From NCBI GenBank assembly GCA_002304835.1, contig DBPK01000015.1, positions 1-8,904 on the forward strand: a stretch of 8,904 nucleotides of DNA, written 5' to 3'. The DNA comes from Firmicutes bacterium UBA1422. GTDB lineage: Bacteria > Bacillota > Clostridia > Peptostreptococcales > Anaerovoracaceae. A model generated the notes under the pieces. The model made no database searches. It had not been told where the DNA came from and was given only the letters and a program-made list of their open reading frames with translations. Made by a program: the position numbers and the translations under genes. Positions 1-7,039 of the stretch are shown here, piece by piece (within the stretch, counting starts at the first letter, position 1; each line of letters starts with the position of its first letter).

Positions 1-457
1 CTCGGGGTTATTTTTTTTCGATATGAACAAAGTCATTATCGAAATAATTGGGACTTTGTTTCCGTCCCCTCTCGGGGTTATTTTTTTTCGATCTTCATAA
101 TTGAAAATTACATGGAGAGCAGAGGTTCTGGTTTCCGTCCCCTCTCGGGGTTATTTTTTTTCGATAATAGTTAATACAATGTGTCGGTGGCACTTGACAA
201 CGTTTCCGTCCCCTCTCGGGGTTATTTTTTTTCGATATAATCCGTTACCACTCTTTCGCCCAATTTAGTCTTTACTGTTTCCGTCCCCTCTCGGGGTTAT
301 TTTTTTTCGATCCTACGGCGGTGTAGGCTGCCATGCGGAGTACTACCCTAGTTTCCGTCCCCTCTCGGGGTTATTTTTTTTCGATGGAGGCGGGAAACCG
401 CAAATGAAAGGAGAAATAAAAAGTTTCCGTCCCCTCTCGGGGTTATTTTTTTTCGAT
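1..457 (-). CRISPR. Type III-A CRISPR array, leader-proximal part, 7 repeats and 6 spacers
   Basis: The repeat is 35 nt. Six full copies lie at 58-92, 131-165, 202-236, 277-311, 351-385 and 423-457, plus a copy at 1-22 cut by the window edge, so the array continues to the left. The copies I compared are identical, including an 8-base homopolymer. Spacers are 35, 38, 36, 40, 39 and 37 nt and share no obvious similarity. On the minus strand the repeat begins ATCG, then A8, TAA, a CCCC-GAGA-GGGG hairpin with a GNRA-type loop, and ends ACGGAAAC. This closely resembles the Staphylococcus epidermidis type III-A repeat, whose hairpin is followed by the 5' handle ACGAGAAC. I therefore infer minus-strand transcription, the same direction as the cas operon, with the newest spacer at 386-422. 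Cas6 would cut at the 3' base of the hairpin. Array identity is certain; orientation is strongly supported. Confidence 0.98.
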
Positions 458-593
458 ACTGCCTTCTAAGCGCTACTGTTTTCAATGCTTCCAAAAGCCT
501 TTTGCGGGGGAAACACGAATTTTGTCTTTTCTATATGAAAAATCTTTCATATTATCCTCTCTCGCCTTGATATCACTGCATCGGCGCTAACGC
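458..593 (-). promoter_or_regulatory. CRISPR leader / csm5-array intergenic region
   Basis: These 136 bases separate the csm5 stop codon from the first repeat in the transcribed direction, so they must hold any leader. Two short perfect inverted repeats are visible. One is ATATGAAA-AATC-TTTCATAT at 533-552. The other is CAAAAG-C-CTTTTG at 492-504, about 35-47 bases upstream of the first repeat. Neither is followed by a T-run on the minus strand, so they are not intrinsic terminators. I see no convincing -35/-10 pair. GATAAT on the minus strand near 556-561 is the best -10-like match, and it lacks a recognisable -35. The array may be transcribed by read-through from csm5, from a weak leader promoter, or both. 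No gene is seen here. Confidence 0.55.
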
Positions 594-1709
594 TCAGGTA
601 ATGGTGATTTTGCAGGCACCCATTTCATCTAACTCTCCATCAAATTGTGCGTATTTGATCATATGCGGCGAAACCTTCCACTCCCTTGCATCTTTATAAT
701 GCTTATGTTTAGATTGGATATTTCTTGGCAGTGTGTTATTGATTATTTCTCCCGTTAATTCTACCGACTCTGTTCCATTGAACAATTGATAAGTTAGGGT
801 CTTGGTTGCATATCCGCTGCCTCCGCCAATATAAATAACATCCTTTTGATGATTCTTGCCGTCTTCGAATTTCTCTGCAAATTCCTTATAATAATTTGTC
901 AAAAAACTTTCTATTGATTCTCTTATTTTTTCAACTGTAATATACTCACATTCTGTTTTATCGATTGTCAATTCGAATTCTATTTCAGTACCCGGTTTCA
1001 GACATTCTCTGACTATCGGCAAATCATGCTCTTCACCTTTTGGGTCTATATCTGTTTTCTGACATATAGTAAGATCATTTATGCTTAACGGCTTGCTGTC
1101 TGATATTCGTAAGCCCGACATTATATCATTTACTGCATCATTTTTATTTCTTTCATTTCTTTTTTTCTTATTAAAAACAATGCTCTCAATATTTTTTGAC
1201 TCACTGCTGAGATACCTTTTTTTATTTCCATACTCTGAAACTTCTGTTTTGATTTTTCCTTTATCTGATACGAACTCTGCAGGATTTTTGTTTATATATC
1301 CGGCTGCTAAAACAGTTCTCAATGCGCCCTTTAGGCTGCTTCCCGGTATATAAGGATTCCCGTATGCATCCTTCTGAAAAAGTAGTATGTCTTTAACTGT
1401 ATTCAATTCCGAAATATCACTGCAGTTTAATGAATACTTGCATAGTTTGGAATATTCTTCTTTGTATATCCTGTTTTCTTTTAGCCAGATTTCGAAAGGT
1501 TTTTTTTCTTTAATCAAATACTGTTCATATTTATCAAGCATTTTTTTCTGAGAAAAATATTCATAAAGTTTTATTTCATCAAAAAACCATGCTTTTTTGC
1601 TTTGCTTGTCAATGGCATATTCATTTTTTCTTAAAGATTTTCCGGATCCGATAAAAACCGGTCCTATCGTTTCCAGAATTATTTTATATCTTTCCAAAAA
1701 ATCTCTCAT
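594..1709 (-). CDS. csm5: Type III-A effector complex subunit Csm5 (RAMP, Cas7 group)
   Basis: The product is 371 aa, a normal size for Csm5. It is the RAMP-fold subunit that caps the 3' end of the crRNA in the Csm complex and is linked to crRNA maturation. Visible marks are a RAMP start (residues 8-23, ending PVFIGSGK), the RAMP signature IPGSSLKGALR at 121-131 and a glycine-rich loop YIGGGSGYATK at 293-303. The middle (about 145-195) is lysine-rich and weakly conserved-looking. I chose ATG at 1709, whose first base is the last base of the csm4 TGA, because GGAGG at 1717-1721 sits 7 nt upstream. An in-frame GTG one codon earlier (1712) is possible but too close to that site. It is the last gene of the operon and reads into the array leader. 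The assignment rests on the RAMP motifs, the size and its place after csm4. Confidence 0.93.
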   Translation of the reverse strand: MRDFLERYKIILETIGPVFIGSGKSLRKNEYAIDKQSKKAWFFDEIKLYEYFSQKKMLDKYEQYLIKEKKPFEIWLKENRIYKEEYSKLCKYSLNCSDISELNTVKDILLFQKDAYGNPYIPGSSLKGALRTVLAAGYINKNPAEFVSDKGKIKTEVSEYGNKKRYLSSESKNIESIVFNKKKRNERNKNDAVNDIMSGLRISDSKPLSINDLTICQKTDIDPKGEEHDLPIVRECLKPGTEIEFELTIDKTECEYITVEKIRESIESFLTNYYKEFAEKFEDGKNHQKDVIYIGGGSGYATKTLTYQLFNGTESVELTGEIINNTLPRNIQSKHKHYKDAREWKVSPHMIKYAQFDGELDEMGACKITIT

Positions 1710-2641
1710 CACTCCACCTCCAGAAACATGGTCTTGGCATATCGATATACGGGATGCGATCCGGAGCCTCCCACATTTTCAAGTCTGCCTTCGAAGGGCT
1801 TTTCAAAGCATGATCCCGCAGCAAAAAAATATGTGTCCCTCTTTTTCACCGGGTTGTCCCCATAGGAGTCGGATCTAATGAAACCACTCCTTTTTAGTAA
1901 GATGTATCCCGAACCATTGATTGCCTCTGCCATTTTTTCTTTTTCCGGCAGACATACGGAAAGCGACATCAAACGGTTTGCTTTTTTCGCATTTCTTAAT
2001 CGTTTTTCAATTGTATCCGGAAGCGCCAGGGTCTCAAAAGCAAATTTCCCCAGCCCCGAAGCGTACTTTCCGCCGATTCCTGTATAGGAAAGATTTTTTA
2101 TACCTTTTTCTACAAGTTCGATGTCCTCTTCTGTTTTATATGAAACAATAATGTATATCCCGCAATTTTTGTTGAAATTATAAGTTTCTATGAAAAAGGG
2201 TCTTGTCTCATTAGCTTTTTTCATGTTTGTCATTGTTCGTACTTCAAAACTTCCCAGTTCTGATAGCTTTTGCCTTTCTTCTGCCGCATCAATGTTTCCC
2301 TCCAGATATTCTTTGATTTTTTCCCGGGGGATATATTCCAGTTTTTTTAAGTTCTTTTTTGTTAAAGAATCATCTTTGTTTTTCTCCGGCAGTTTGATCA
2401 TTGGCTTGGGAAAATAAAACGTTTCTCCCACAAAAGGAAAACCATCAGACATCCTGATCCTGTTTTCTTCCACAGCCCGTGCAAGTTTCTCAATATCTTT
2501 GGTGCAGCCTGCTTTTTCCAGTTCAACACACATTGCTGAAAAAAAAGTGTCAGCAAAAATATGGTTACTGCTTGTTGAAATATTGCCCTTACCAAAATGC
2601 ACTGCTGTTTTGAAGGAAAATTTATATATCCTGTATTCCAT
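1709..2641 (-). CDS. csm4: Type III-A effector complex subunit Csm4 (RAMP, Cas5 group)
   Basis: The product is 310 aa. Csm4 is the Cas5-like subunit that pairs with Cas10 and grips the 5' handle of the crRNA at the foot of the Csm complex. The N-terminus (MEYRIYKFSFKTAVHFG) and the TSSNHIFADTFFSAM stretch at 23-37 are typical of Csm4. The RAMP glycine-rich loop, TGIGGKYASGLGKF, is at 187-200. An in-frame ATG at 2671 would add ten residues, but it lies inside csm3 and has no ribosome binding site. ATG at 2641 is preceded by AAAGGAAG, which overlaps the last codons of csm3, and begins 2 nt after the csm3 TAA. Translation is therefore probably coupled to csm3. Its stop overlaps the csm5 start by one base. 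Nothing looks broken. Confidence 0.94.
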   Translation of the reverse strand: MEYRIYKFSFKTAVHFGKGNISTSSNHIFADTFFSAMCVELEKAGCTKDIEKLARAVEENRIRMSDGFPFVGETFYFPKPMIKLPEKNKDDSLTKKNLKKLEYIPREKIKEYLEGNIDAAEERQKLSELGSFEVRTMTNMKKANETRPFFIETYNFNKNCGIYIIVSYKTEEDIELVEKGIKNLSYTGIGGKYASGLGKFAFETLALPDTIEKRLRNAKKANRLMSLSVCLPEKEKMAEAINGSGYILLKRSGFIRSDSYGDNPVKKRDTYFFAAGSCFEKPFEGRLENVGGSGSHPVYRYAKTMFLEVE

Positions 2642-2643
2642 AT

Positions 2644-3312
2644 TTACACTTCCTTTAATAGCTCCCTGCATTTTGTTAGTATTTCTCCATTGACTTCACC
2701 TAAAACAACATCTATATCCATTTCAGAAAACTCAATTCTTCCATACCCTCTTGAACCGTGTCCTCCTATATAGTCATATTGAAGAAGCTTCATCCCGTCA
2801 AAAAGCAGAGAAAGATCTTCTGATACTTCTTTTTCATCAAAAACATTGTATATTATGTCAAGGCCGAATACTGTTCCGTTAATGACTCTTTCGATCTGGC
2901 GTGGATTTGCAACTGCCGTGATTCTGCTTATTGAATTTTCTTCTTTCGCTTCAGTTGGCATATCCAGGCCGGCATCCTTGAGCTCATCCATATTGTCCAG
3001 CATCATATCTGAAAATATCACACGGCTGCTTTGAGGATTCCCGGTGTTTTTACTGTTGGAACTCCCAAAAAGTCTTAATATTTTTTCATTGTCACTGTCA
3101 TGCTCACAAAGGAGAGTATCATTATACTTTTTTGCCAGTAAGGATCTTATTTTTCCTTTTAGACTACTGCCTGGGATAATAGGCAAGTTGCTTATCTTAT
3201 CCCTTATAACAGGAGAATCTATCGCACCTATAGCAGCAAAGGCCTCTGAGGCTCCTATATGCATACCTGTTTTAACTTTTATTTTTCCTTTTATTTCTAT
3301 TTTACCAAACAT
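2644..3312 (-). CDS. csm3: Type III-A backbone and target-RNA nuclease subunit Csm3 (RAMP, Cas7)
   Basis: The product is 222 aa, close to the usual Csm3 length. Csm3 forms the repeated backbone filament on the crRNA and cuts bound target RNA at 6-nt intervals. The catalytic aspartate is D32 in the segment GAIDSPVIRD (29-38), matching the known Csm3 active-site loop. The RAMP motif IPGSSLKGKIR is at 46-56. RVIFSDM at 97-103 and ENSISRITAVANPRQIER at 125-142 match the palm and thumb that distort the target. The glycine-rich loop IGGHGSRGYGRIEF is at 182-195. RNA slicing should be intact. The start is preceded by AAGGAGG, which includes the csm2 stop codon, and the gap to csm2 is 12 nt. Confidence 0.97.
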   Translation of the reverse strand: MFGKIEIKGKIKVKTGMHIGASEAFAAIGAIDSPVIRDKISNLPIIPGSSLKGKIRSLLAKKYNDTLLCEHDSDNEKILRLFGSSNSKNTGNPQSSRVIFSDMMLDNMDELKDAGLDMPTEAKEENSISRITAVANPRQIERVINGTVFGLDIIYNVFDEKEVSEDLSLLFDGMKLLQYDYIGGHGSRGYGRIEFSEMDIDVVLGEVNGEILTKCRELLKEV

Positions 3313-3324
3313 AATATTTCCTCC

Positions 3325-3717
3325 TTACCTGTCCCTTCCACCTTTATATCTGTGATATGCAACAAGTGCTTCCATGTAATTGCAAAACAGCAAGAGCTTT
3401 TTTTTGCTGTTTCCTATCTCCCCGATTATTTCCATTATATTTGCCTTTTTGACAAAGTCGTTTACGCTTTTCTCTCTGCCGGCTTCATATGCAAATCGCA
3501 TTTTCAGATATTGTACCTTGGACATAAGTTCCCCGTTTATTTCAGTGCCTTTCTCTTGTTTTGCTAAGGATTGAAGGTTGTTCACCATGGATAACAAGTT
3601 TCGGATCTTAGATGTAGTAAGACTTATTTTTTCTTGTCCTCTCCTGTCTGTTGTTATCATGCTTTCAATGACACTTTCTGCATGATCAACATAATTGGTT
3701 TCCGTTATTTCTCTCAT
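3325..3717 (-). CDS. csm2: Type III-A small subunit Csm2
   Basis: The product is 130 aa, predicted almost wholly helical, basic near its C-terminus, and the expected size for Csm2. Several copies form the inner filament of the Csm complex that lies along the crRNA-target duplex and links Cas10 to the Csm5 end. The family signature LTTSKIRN is at 33-40. The C-terminal helix with FCNYMEALVAYHRYKGG (110-126) is also characteristic. The start ATG overlaps the cas10 stop as ATGA. Its ribosome binding site AAAGGAGG lies inside the last cas10 codons, so the two are tightly coupled. No enzymatic residues are expected. Confidence 0.95.
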   Translation of the reverse strand: MREITETNYVDHAESVIESMITTDRRGQEKISLTTSKIRNLLSMVNNLQSLAKQEKGTEINGELMSKVQYLKMRFAYEAGREKSVNDFVKKANIMEIIGEIGNSKKKLLLFCNYMEALVAYHRYKGGRDR

Positions 3718-6038
3718 TTTTTATCCTCCTTTTCTCTGTTCAAATAGACATATAGATAAATAGCCATTATCAGCTGTCTGCTTTCTTCCTCATCCTGCAT
3801 CCACCTATACATTGTTTTAGAAAACTCTTTGAATAAAGCTTTTGTTTCTTCCTTTGCGTTTTTTGCAGGCTCAAGTCTTCCAAGAAAATAGGCAAAACGC
3901 GCCAGATTGATTTTTTCTTTTCTGTTAGTCAATAATTTAAGCATATTGTATATTGCACTGGTGCCCTTACCATCATTTTTTTCAAAATATCTTTTTATAA
4001 GCTCCAGCTTCTCTTTGACTACTTTATTCTCAAAAACATCCCATTTATAGCAGTTCTCTGAATCAAAAAACGTTATGCTGTTTTTCCCTTCCGCATTTTT
4101 TGATTCTTCTTCCAGCTCTCCGCTCTGTCTCGCCATTGCATTCACCGGATATTTCGGTGGGAACATCCCGACACCTGCCGAAAGAGATAACGTGTTTTGT
4201 GAATACTTCCCAAAAGCATGATCAATGTCTACAGCAGCTTCGATTATATCGTCCCATGCCCCAATAATGAATAAGTCATCTCCTCCGGAATAAACGACCA
4301 ATGCGTTACGTTTTATTTTTTCTCCTTTCTCACTGATTGAAAACTCACCGTTTGCCAAAATACTGTTTATGTGCAATTTGAAGAACATCGACATTCTTCT
4401 TGAAAAAGTTGCCGTTCTGGAAATGCTCACATACTTGTCTTCCTGCTCATCTCTTTCAAATCCCGAAACAAAAGCAGCTCCCAGATTGTCCACATCAGCT
4501 CTCAGAACTCCAAGGCGGTCTACTCCTGTCGACGCCGAAGCCAGCTCGCCGAATGAGGTGCCGTTTTTATAGTCACCCACCCAAAGTTTCGTGGCCATCT
4601 TCATTCCGGAAAACATTTTGTTTTTTCCATATGCCCGCAAATAGCATTGATCAGTTTTCATTCTCTGTATCAATTCATCTCTTTTCTCCATTATCATATG
4701 TTTGTCATTGGGCAAAGGCAAACTGACCTCTTTTGGTTTTTTATCAACTATCACAACAAAATCTTCAGTTAGTATTTTTGTTGACATCTCTATTATCGCA
4801 TTGCATATTTGGCATATATTTTTTTCTTCCAATAAACTGACTCTGCCGCATACTCTGCATTCCCGCTCATGATCAGCCTTTGTCCTTCCGTTAAGATATT
4901 CGATCTCTTTCTCATCATATCTCTTTCGCTTCATTTCAGATATTTTTGCACTAACTTCCTTGAAAATCTTTTTATAACTGCCTTCAGGTTTATTTGTTAG
5001 ATCGTTGGCAGAACATTCTCTGTGGCCAAAGGCAACATAAAGAGATATATTGAAGGTGTCAATGAACCATTTTCTGATTTTGCTCTCGAATTCCGAAATT
5101 TTCTCTTTTGCTCCATCAGCATTTGGAAGAAGCAAATAACAATGTCCTCCTCCCGTATAAATCAAATTGGCTCTTGATAATTCCAGAGAAATCAGCAATT
5201 CATCCGCCAGGTGTTCCATCATCACTTCCAAATAGAAGGAACGGGCTCTCAATGCTTTGAGTGCATTATCAGATGATACGGAATATATGAAGTTCTGGAT
5301 CCCTGAAATGTCCATGCTGTAAATCATAAACGCGTTTTTTTTGTAAAATTCATCGCTTTTTTCGAACACTTCTGTCTTATAATCATTTATCCCTTTTTCT
5401 GATAAATAGTCATACATACATGTTGCTAATGCTGATGTTATTTTAAGATGATCGAAAAGAGAAATATCTGCCAATTGCTTTTTTGATGTTGATGAAGGAA
5501 CATAAGATAAATTTCCCTCCATTATTTCTAAAAGAGAATTTATATATTCCGGTGTATTGTCTATTCCTTTCAGGCCGTCTTTTATATTGTCGACTATCTT
5601 GCCATATTCGATTTCGTCAAACTCTTTTTTTTCTTCTGACGGATAATTGATTTCTCCTATATCCTCCATTGTTTTTGGAGTATATTTTTTGTTTTCATTG
5701 TTATTATTTAGAATATTGAAAACCGATTCAAGTTGCATTTCTTTTTCAAATCCAAAGTCCTGCTCTTGTTTGTCTCTTCTGTCTGCTCCTGAAGCAATAT
5801 TATCGGCAATACATGTTATATAGGCCAATGAATCGGATCTTGTCTTAGCATTTCTTAGATTTGATGAATGATGAAGCTTTATTTGCTCAAGTATTTTTTC
5901 GTCATTTATTCCGATTTCATCTTTCATGTACTCATATCCGCTTAAACTGTGATTTCTGCCATCATTATAGCGGAAAAGCAATTTGCCTATATCATGTATC
6001 AATGCCCCCGTTATAACTGCCATTTTTTCATTTTGCAT
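3714..6038 (-). CDS. cas10: Type III-A signature protein Cas10/Csm1, HD nuclease plus GGDD cyclase
   Basis: The product is 774 aa, normal for Csm1. On target RNA binding, Cas10 cuts nearby ssDNA and turns ATP into cyclic oligoadenylate. The N-terminal HD domain shows H15-D16 (HDIGKL), H56-H57 and D79 in CIADNIASG. The first palm domain includes YTGGGHCYLLL (294-304), a degenerate cyclase. A zinc-ribbon insertion has C394, C397, C409 and C412. The second palm carries LGVLRADVDNLG (509-520) and the catalytic GGDD at 585-588. The C-terminal helical domain follows. All key residues of both activities are present, so neither looks lost. The start at 6038 has AAAGGAG 10 nt upstream and overlaps the end of cas6 by 11 nt. 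The stop overlaps csm2 by 4 nt. No cyclic-oligoadenylate effector is encoded nearby. Confidence 0.98.
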   Translation of the reverse strand: MQNEKMAVITGALIHDIGKLLFRYNDGRNHSLSGYEYMKDEIGINDEKILEQIKLHHSSNLRNAKTRSDSLAYITCIADNIASGADRRDKQEQDFGFEKEMQLESVFNILNNNNENKKYTPKTMEDIGEINYPSEEKKEFDEIEYGKIVDNIKDGLKGIDNTPEYINSLLEIMEGNLSYVPSSTSKKQLADISLFDHLKITSALATCMYDYLSEKGINDYKTEVFEKSDEFYKKNAFMIYSMDISGIQNFIYSVSSDNALKALRARSFYLEVMMEHLADELLISLELSRANLIYTGGGHCYLLLPNADGAKEKISEFESKIRKWFIDTFNISLYVAFGHRECSANDLTNKPEGSYKKIFKEVSAKISEMKRKRYDEKEIEYLNGRTKADHERECRVCGRVSLLEEKNICQICNAIIEMSTKILTEDFVVIVDKKPKEVSLPLPNDKHMIMEKRDELIQRMKTDQCYLRAYGKNKMFSGMKMATKLWVGDYKNGTSFGELASASTGVDRLGVLRADVDNLGAAFVSGFERDEQEDKYVSISRTATFSRRMSMFFKLHINSILANGEFSISEKGEKIKRNALVVYSGGDDLFIIGAWDDIIEAAVDIDHAFGKYSQNTLSLSAGVGMFPPKYPVNAMARQSGELEEESKNAEGKNSITFFDSENCYKWDVFENKVVKEKLELIKRYFEKNDGKGTSAIYNMLKLLTNRKEKINLARFAYFLGRLEPAKNAKEETKALFKEFSKTMYRWMQDEEESRQLIMAIYLYVYLNREKEDKK

Positions 6039-6792
6039 ATTTTCCTATCTCCTTTCTTTCATATGTCCTGATCCCACCCATTCCAAGAGATGTTTTTATT
6101 CCCGTGCCTGAATATTCTCCGTACTTGCCCAGAAGCCATATAAGATTTGCCATTTGTTGGGTGCTGTTTATTTTGATCCTTATGCTGCCCATAAAAGACG
6201 GTATGCCCGTTCCTTCTAAATGGAATCTCATGCTTCTTAGATTGTAACCAATTATATCAATATGGTCTTCTATTTGCTCCAGTATTTCCTCTGTTCCTAT
6301 TTCTGAAACCATGGAACTTTCGTCAAATTTGTTTATAAGACTTTGGAAAACATGTCTTACTGTTGGATAGAATATATATCTGTCCTGGCTTTTGAATGCA
6401 GTTGGGGAGGTGAATGCAATATTCATTGTCTTAGGGCATTCACCAAAATATGTTTCTTTTAGGAGCTGTTCATAGCTTATCTCTGTAACCGTTTTTTCGG
6501 CAATAGGCACACTTATGCTTTTGTGTTTGATTTCAATTTGTGTAAGATCATTGTCAAGCAAAGGTGAAATGATGTTCTTTTCTGCTTCTTTTGTCAATGT
6601 GCATACAGACCAGATCGCACTTTCCTTTGTCAATTTTAAATTTTGACTGTATGGTTTCAATCCATTAGTATGTAGCTTTTCCACATACTCTGTTTCTATT
6701 TTTCCCATAAGGAACCCGTGGAAAAGTGATGACATATTATAATTTATTGGTTCCTCATTCGTTTCTATTCTGATTTCAATTTTTTTTAACAA
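6028..6792 (-). CDS. cas6: CRISPR repeat endoribonuclease Cas6, TTG start
   Basis: The product is 254 aa from a TTG start. Cas6 cuts the precursor crRNA inside each repeat, giving the 8-nt 5' handle. It has the tandem ferredoxin-like layout: an N-terminal strand LKKIEIRIET (2-11), SSLFHGFLMGKIE with H25, and LHTNGLKPYS with H41, the likely general base. The C-terminal glycine-rich loop is GTGIKTSLGMGG (229-240). An in-frame GTG at 6897 would add 35 residues, but those codons run straight through a terminator hairpin and have no ribosome binding site. TTG at 6792 has AAAGGAG 8 nt upstream and gives the usual family N-terminus, so I prefer it. A weak start codon may keep Cas6 low or tie it to the small ORF just upstream. 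It is first in the operon and overlaps cas10 by 11 nt. Confidence 0.93.
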   Translation of the reverse strand: MLKKIEIRIETNEEPINYNMSSLFHGFLMGKIETEYVEKLHTNGLKPYSQNLKLTKESAIWSVCTLTKEAEKNIISPLLDNDLTQIEIKHKSISVPIAEKTVTEISYEQLLKETYFGECPKTMNIAFTSPTAFKSQDRYIFYPTVRHVFQSLINKFDESSMVSEIGTEEILEQIEDHIDIIGYNLRSMRFHLEGTGIPSFMGSIRIKINSTQQMANLIWLLGKYGEYSGTGIKTSLGMGGIRTYERKEIGKYAK

Positions 6793-6830
6793 TTGACTTG
6801 CTCCTTTACTGTACACTTTGATTTGCTCAT
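6786..6830 (-). CDS. Possible 14-codon leader ORF coupled to cas6
   Basis: A small ORF reads MSKSKCTVKEQVNC and stops at TAA (6786-6788), overlapping the cas6 TTG (6790-6792) in another frame. GGGAG at 6837-6841 is 6 nt before its ATG. The cas6 ribosome binding site (6801-6807) lies inside this ORF. Ribosomes finishing it would stop on top of the cas6 start, which suggests translational coupling. No known family is recognised. The length is short enough for chance, so translation is an inference. Confidence 0.35.
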   Translation of the reverse strand: MSKSKCTVKEQVNC

Positions 6831-6853
6831 AAACATCTCCCGTTTGATTATGC

Positions 6854-6887
6854 AAAAAAAACAGGCACCAAAAAAATTGTGCCTGTT
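6854..6887 (-). terminator. Intrinsic terminator / possible attenuator upstream of cas6
   Basis: On the minus strand a perfect 9-bp stem, AACAGGCAC with GTGCCTGTT, encloses a 10-nt loop and is followed by a T-run. The plus strand has A8 at 6854-6861, two bases of it within the stem. This is a standard Rho-independent terminator for leftward transcription. It lies after the HIRAN genes but also after a good promoter at 6955-6970 and before cas6. It may end HIRAN transcripts, or it may act as an attenuator in the cas leader. There is no T-run for rightward transcription. Confidence 0.85.
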
Positions 6888-6897
6888 GACTTATCAC

Positions 6898-6918
6898 TTA
6901 TTTTGGATGCTTTTTCAT
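6898..6918 (-). CDS. Possible six-codon leader peptide ORF (MKKHPK)
   Basis: ATG at 6916-6918 is followed by AAA AAG CAT CCA AAA TAA. It has one of the best ribosome binding sites in the window, AGGGAGG at 6924-6930 with a 5-nt spacer. The stop codon is 10 nt before the terminator stem begins. A strong site on so short an ORF, placed between a promoter and a terminator, is the arrangement of leader peptides in attenuated operons. It could also be a degraded gene start. Translation is inferred only. Confidence 0.4.
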   Translation of the reverse strand: MKKHPK

Positions 6919-6954
6919 GCAGTCCTCCCTGTGATACGAGAAATATGTTTTATT

Positions 6955-6990
6955 ATTATACATTATAACACTTTTATTCAAAATTTTCAC
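6955..6990 (-). promoter_or_regulatory. Candidate cas operon promoter with extended -10
   Basis: The minus strand carries TGTTATAAT at 6962-6970, a perfect extended -10. A second TATAAT at 6955-6960 has TTGAAT 15 nt upstream (6976-6981). The -35 for the first is poor (TGAAAA or GTGAAA at 16-17 nt), which extended -10 promoters tolerate. Transcripts would start near 6950-6955 and meet the six-codon ORF and then the terminator about 100 nt later. It is the only strong promoter-like match between the HIRAN genes and cas6. Confidence 0.6.
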
Positions 6991-7039
6991 TTATTTATAT
7001 TTTCTCCCATTGTTGCCTGCTTTTTTAGGGTTCCCTTTG

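Noticed and set aside
1..457. Rightward transcription of the array
   Set aside because: The repeat end ACGGAAAC, the likeness to the S. epidermidis repeat and the matching cas direction favour the minus strand; the plus strand would also present tandem terminator-like signals.
2642..2671. Earlier csm4 start (ATG at 2671) adding ten residues
   Set aside because: It lies inside csm3 with no ribosome binding site. ATG at 2641 has AAAGGAAG in place and starts with the typical family sequence.
1081..3574. Several plus-strand ORFs of 60-100 codons opposite csm2-csm5
   Set aside because: They are shadows of the csm genes with Phe/Leu/Ser-rich products and no starts worth supporting.
6793..6897. 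N-terminal extension of Cas6 by 35 residues from a GTG at 6897
   Set aside because: The codons run through the terminator hairpin, no ribosome binding site precedes the GTG, and the extension has no family-like sequence. TTG at 6792 has a good site and gives the normal Cas6 N-terminus.
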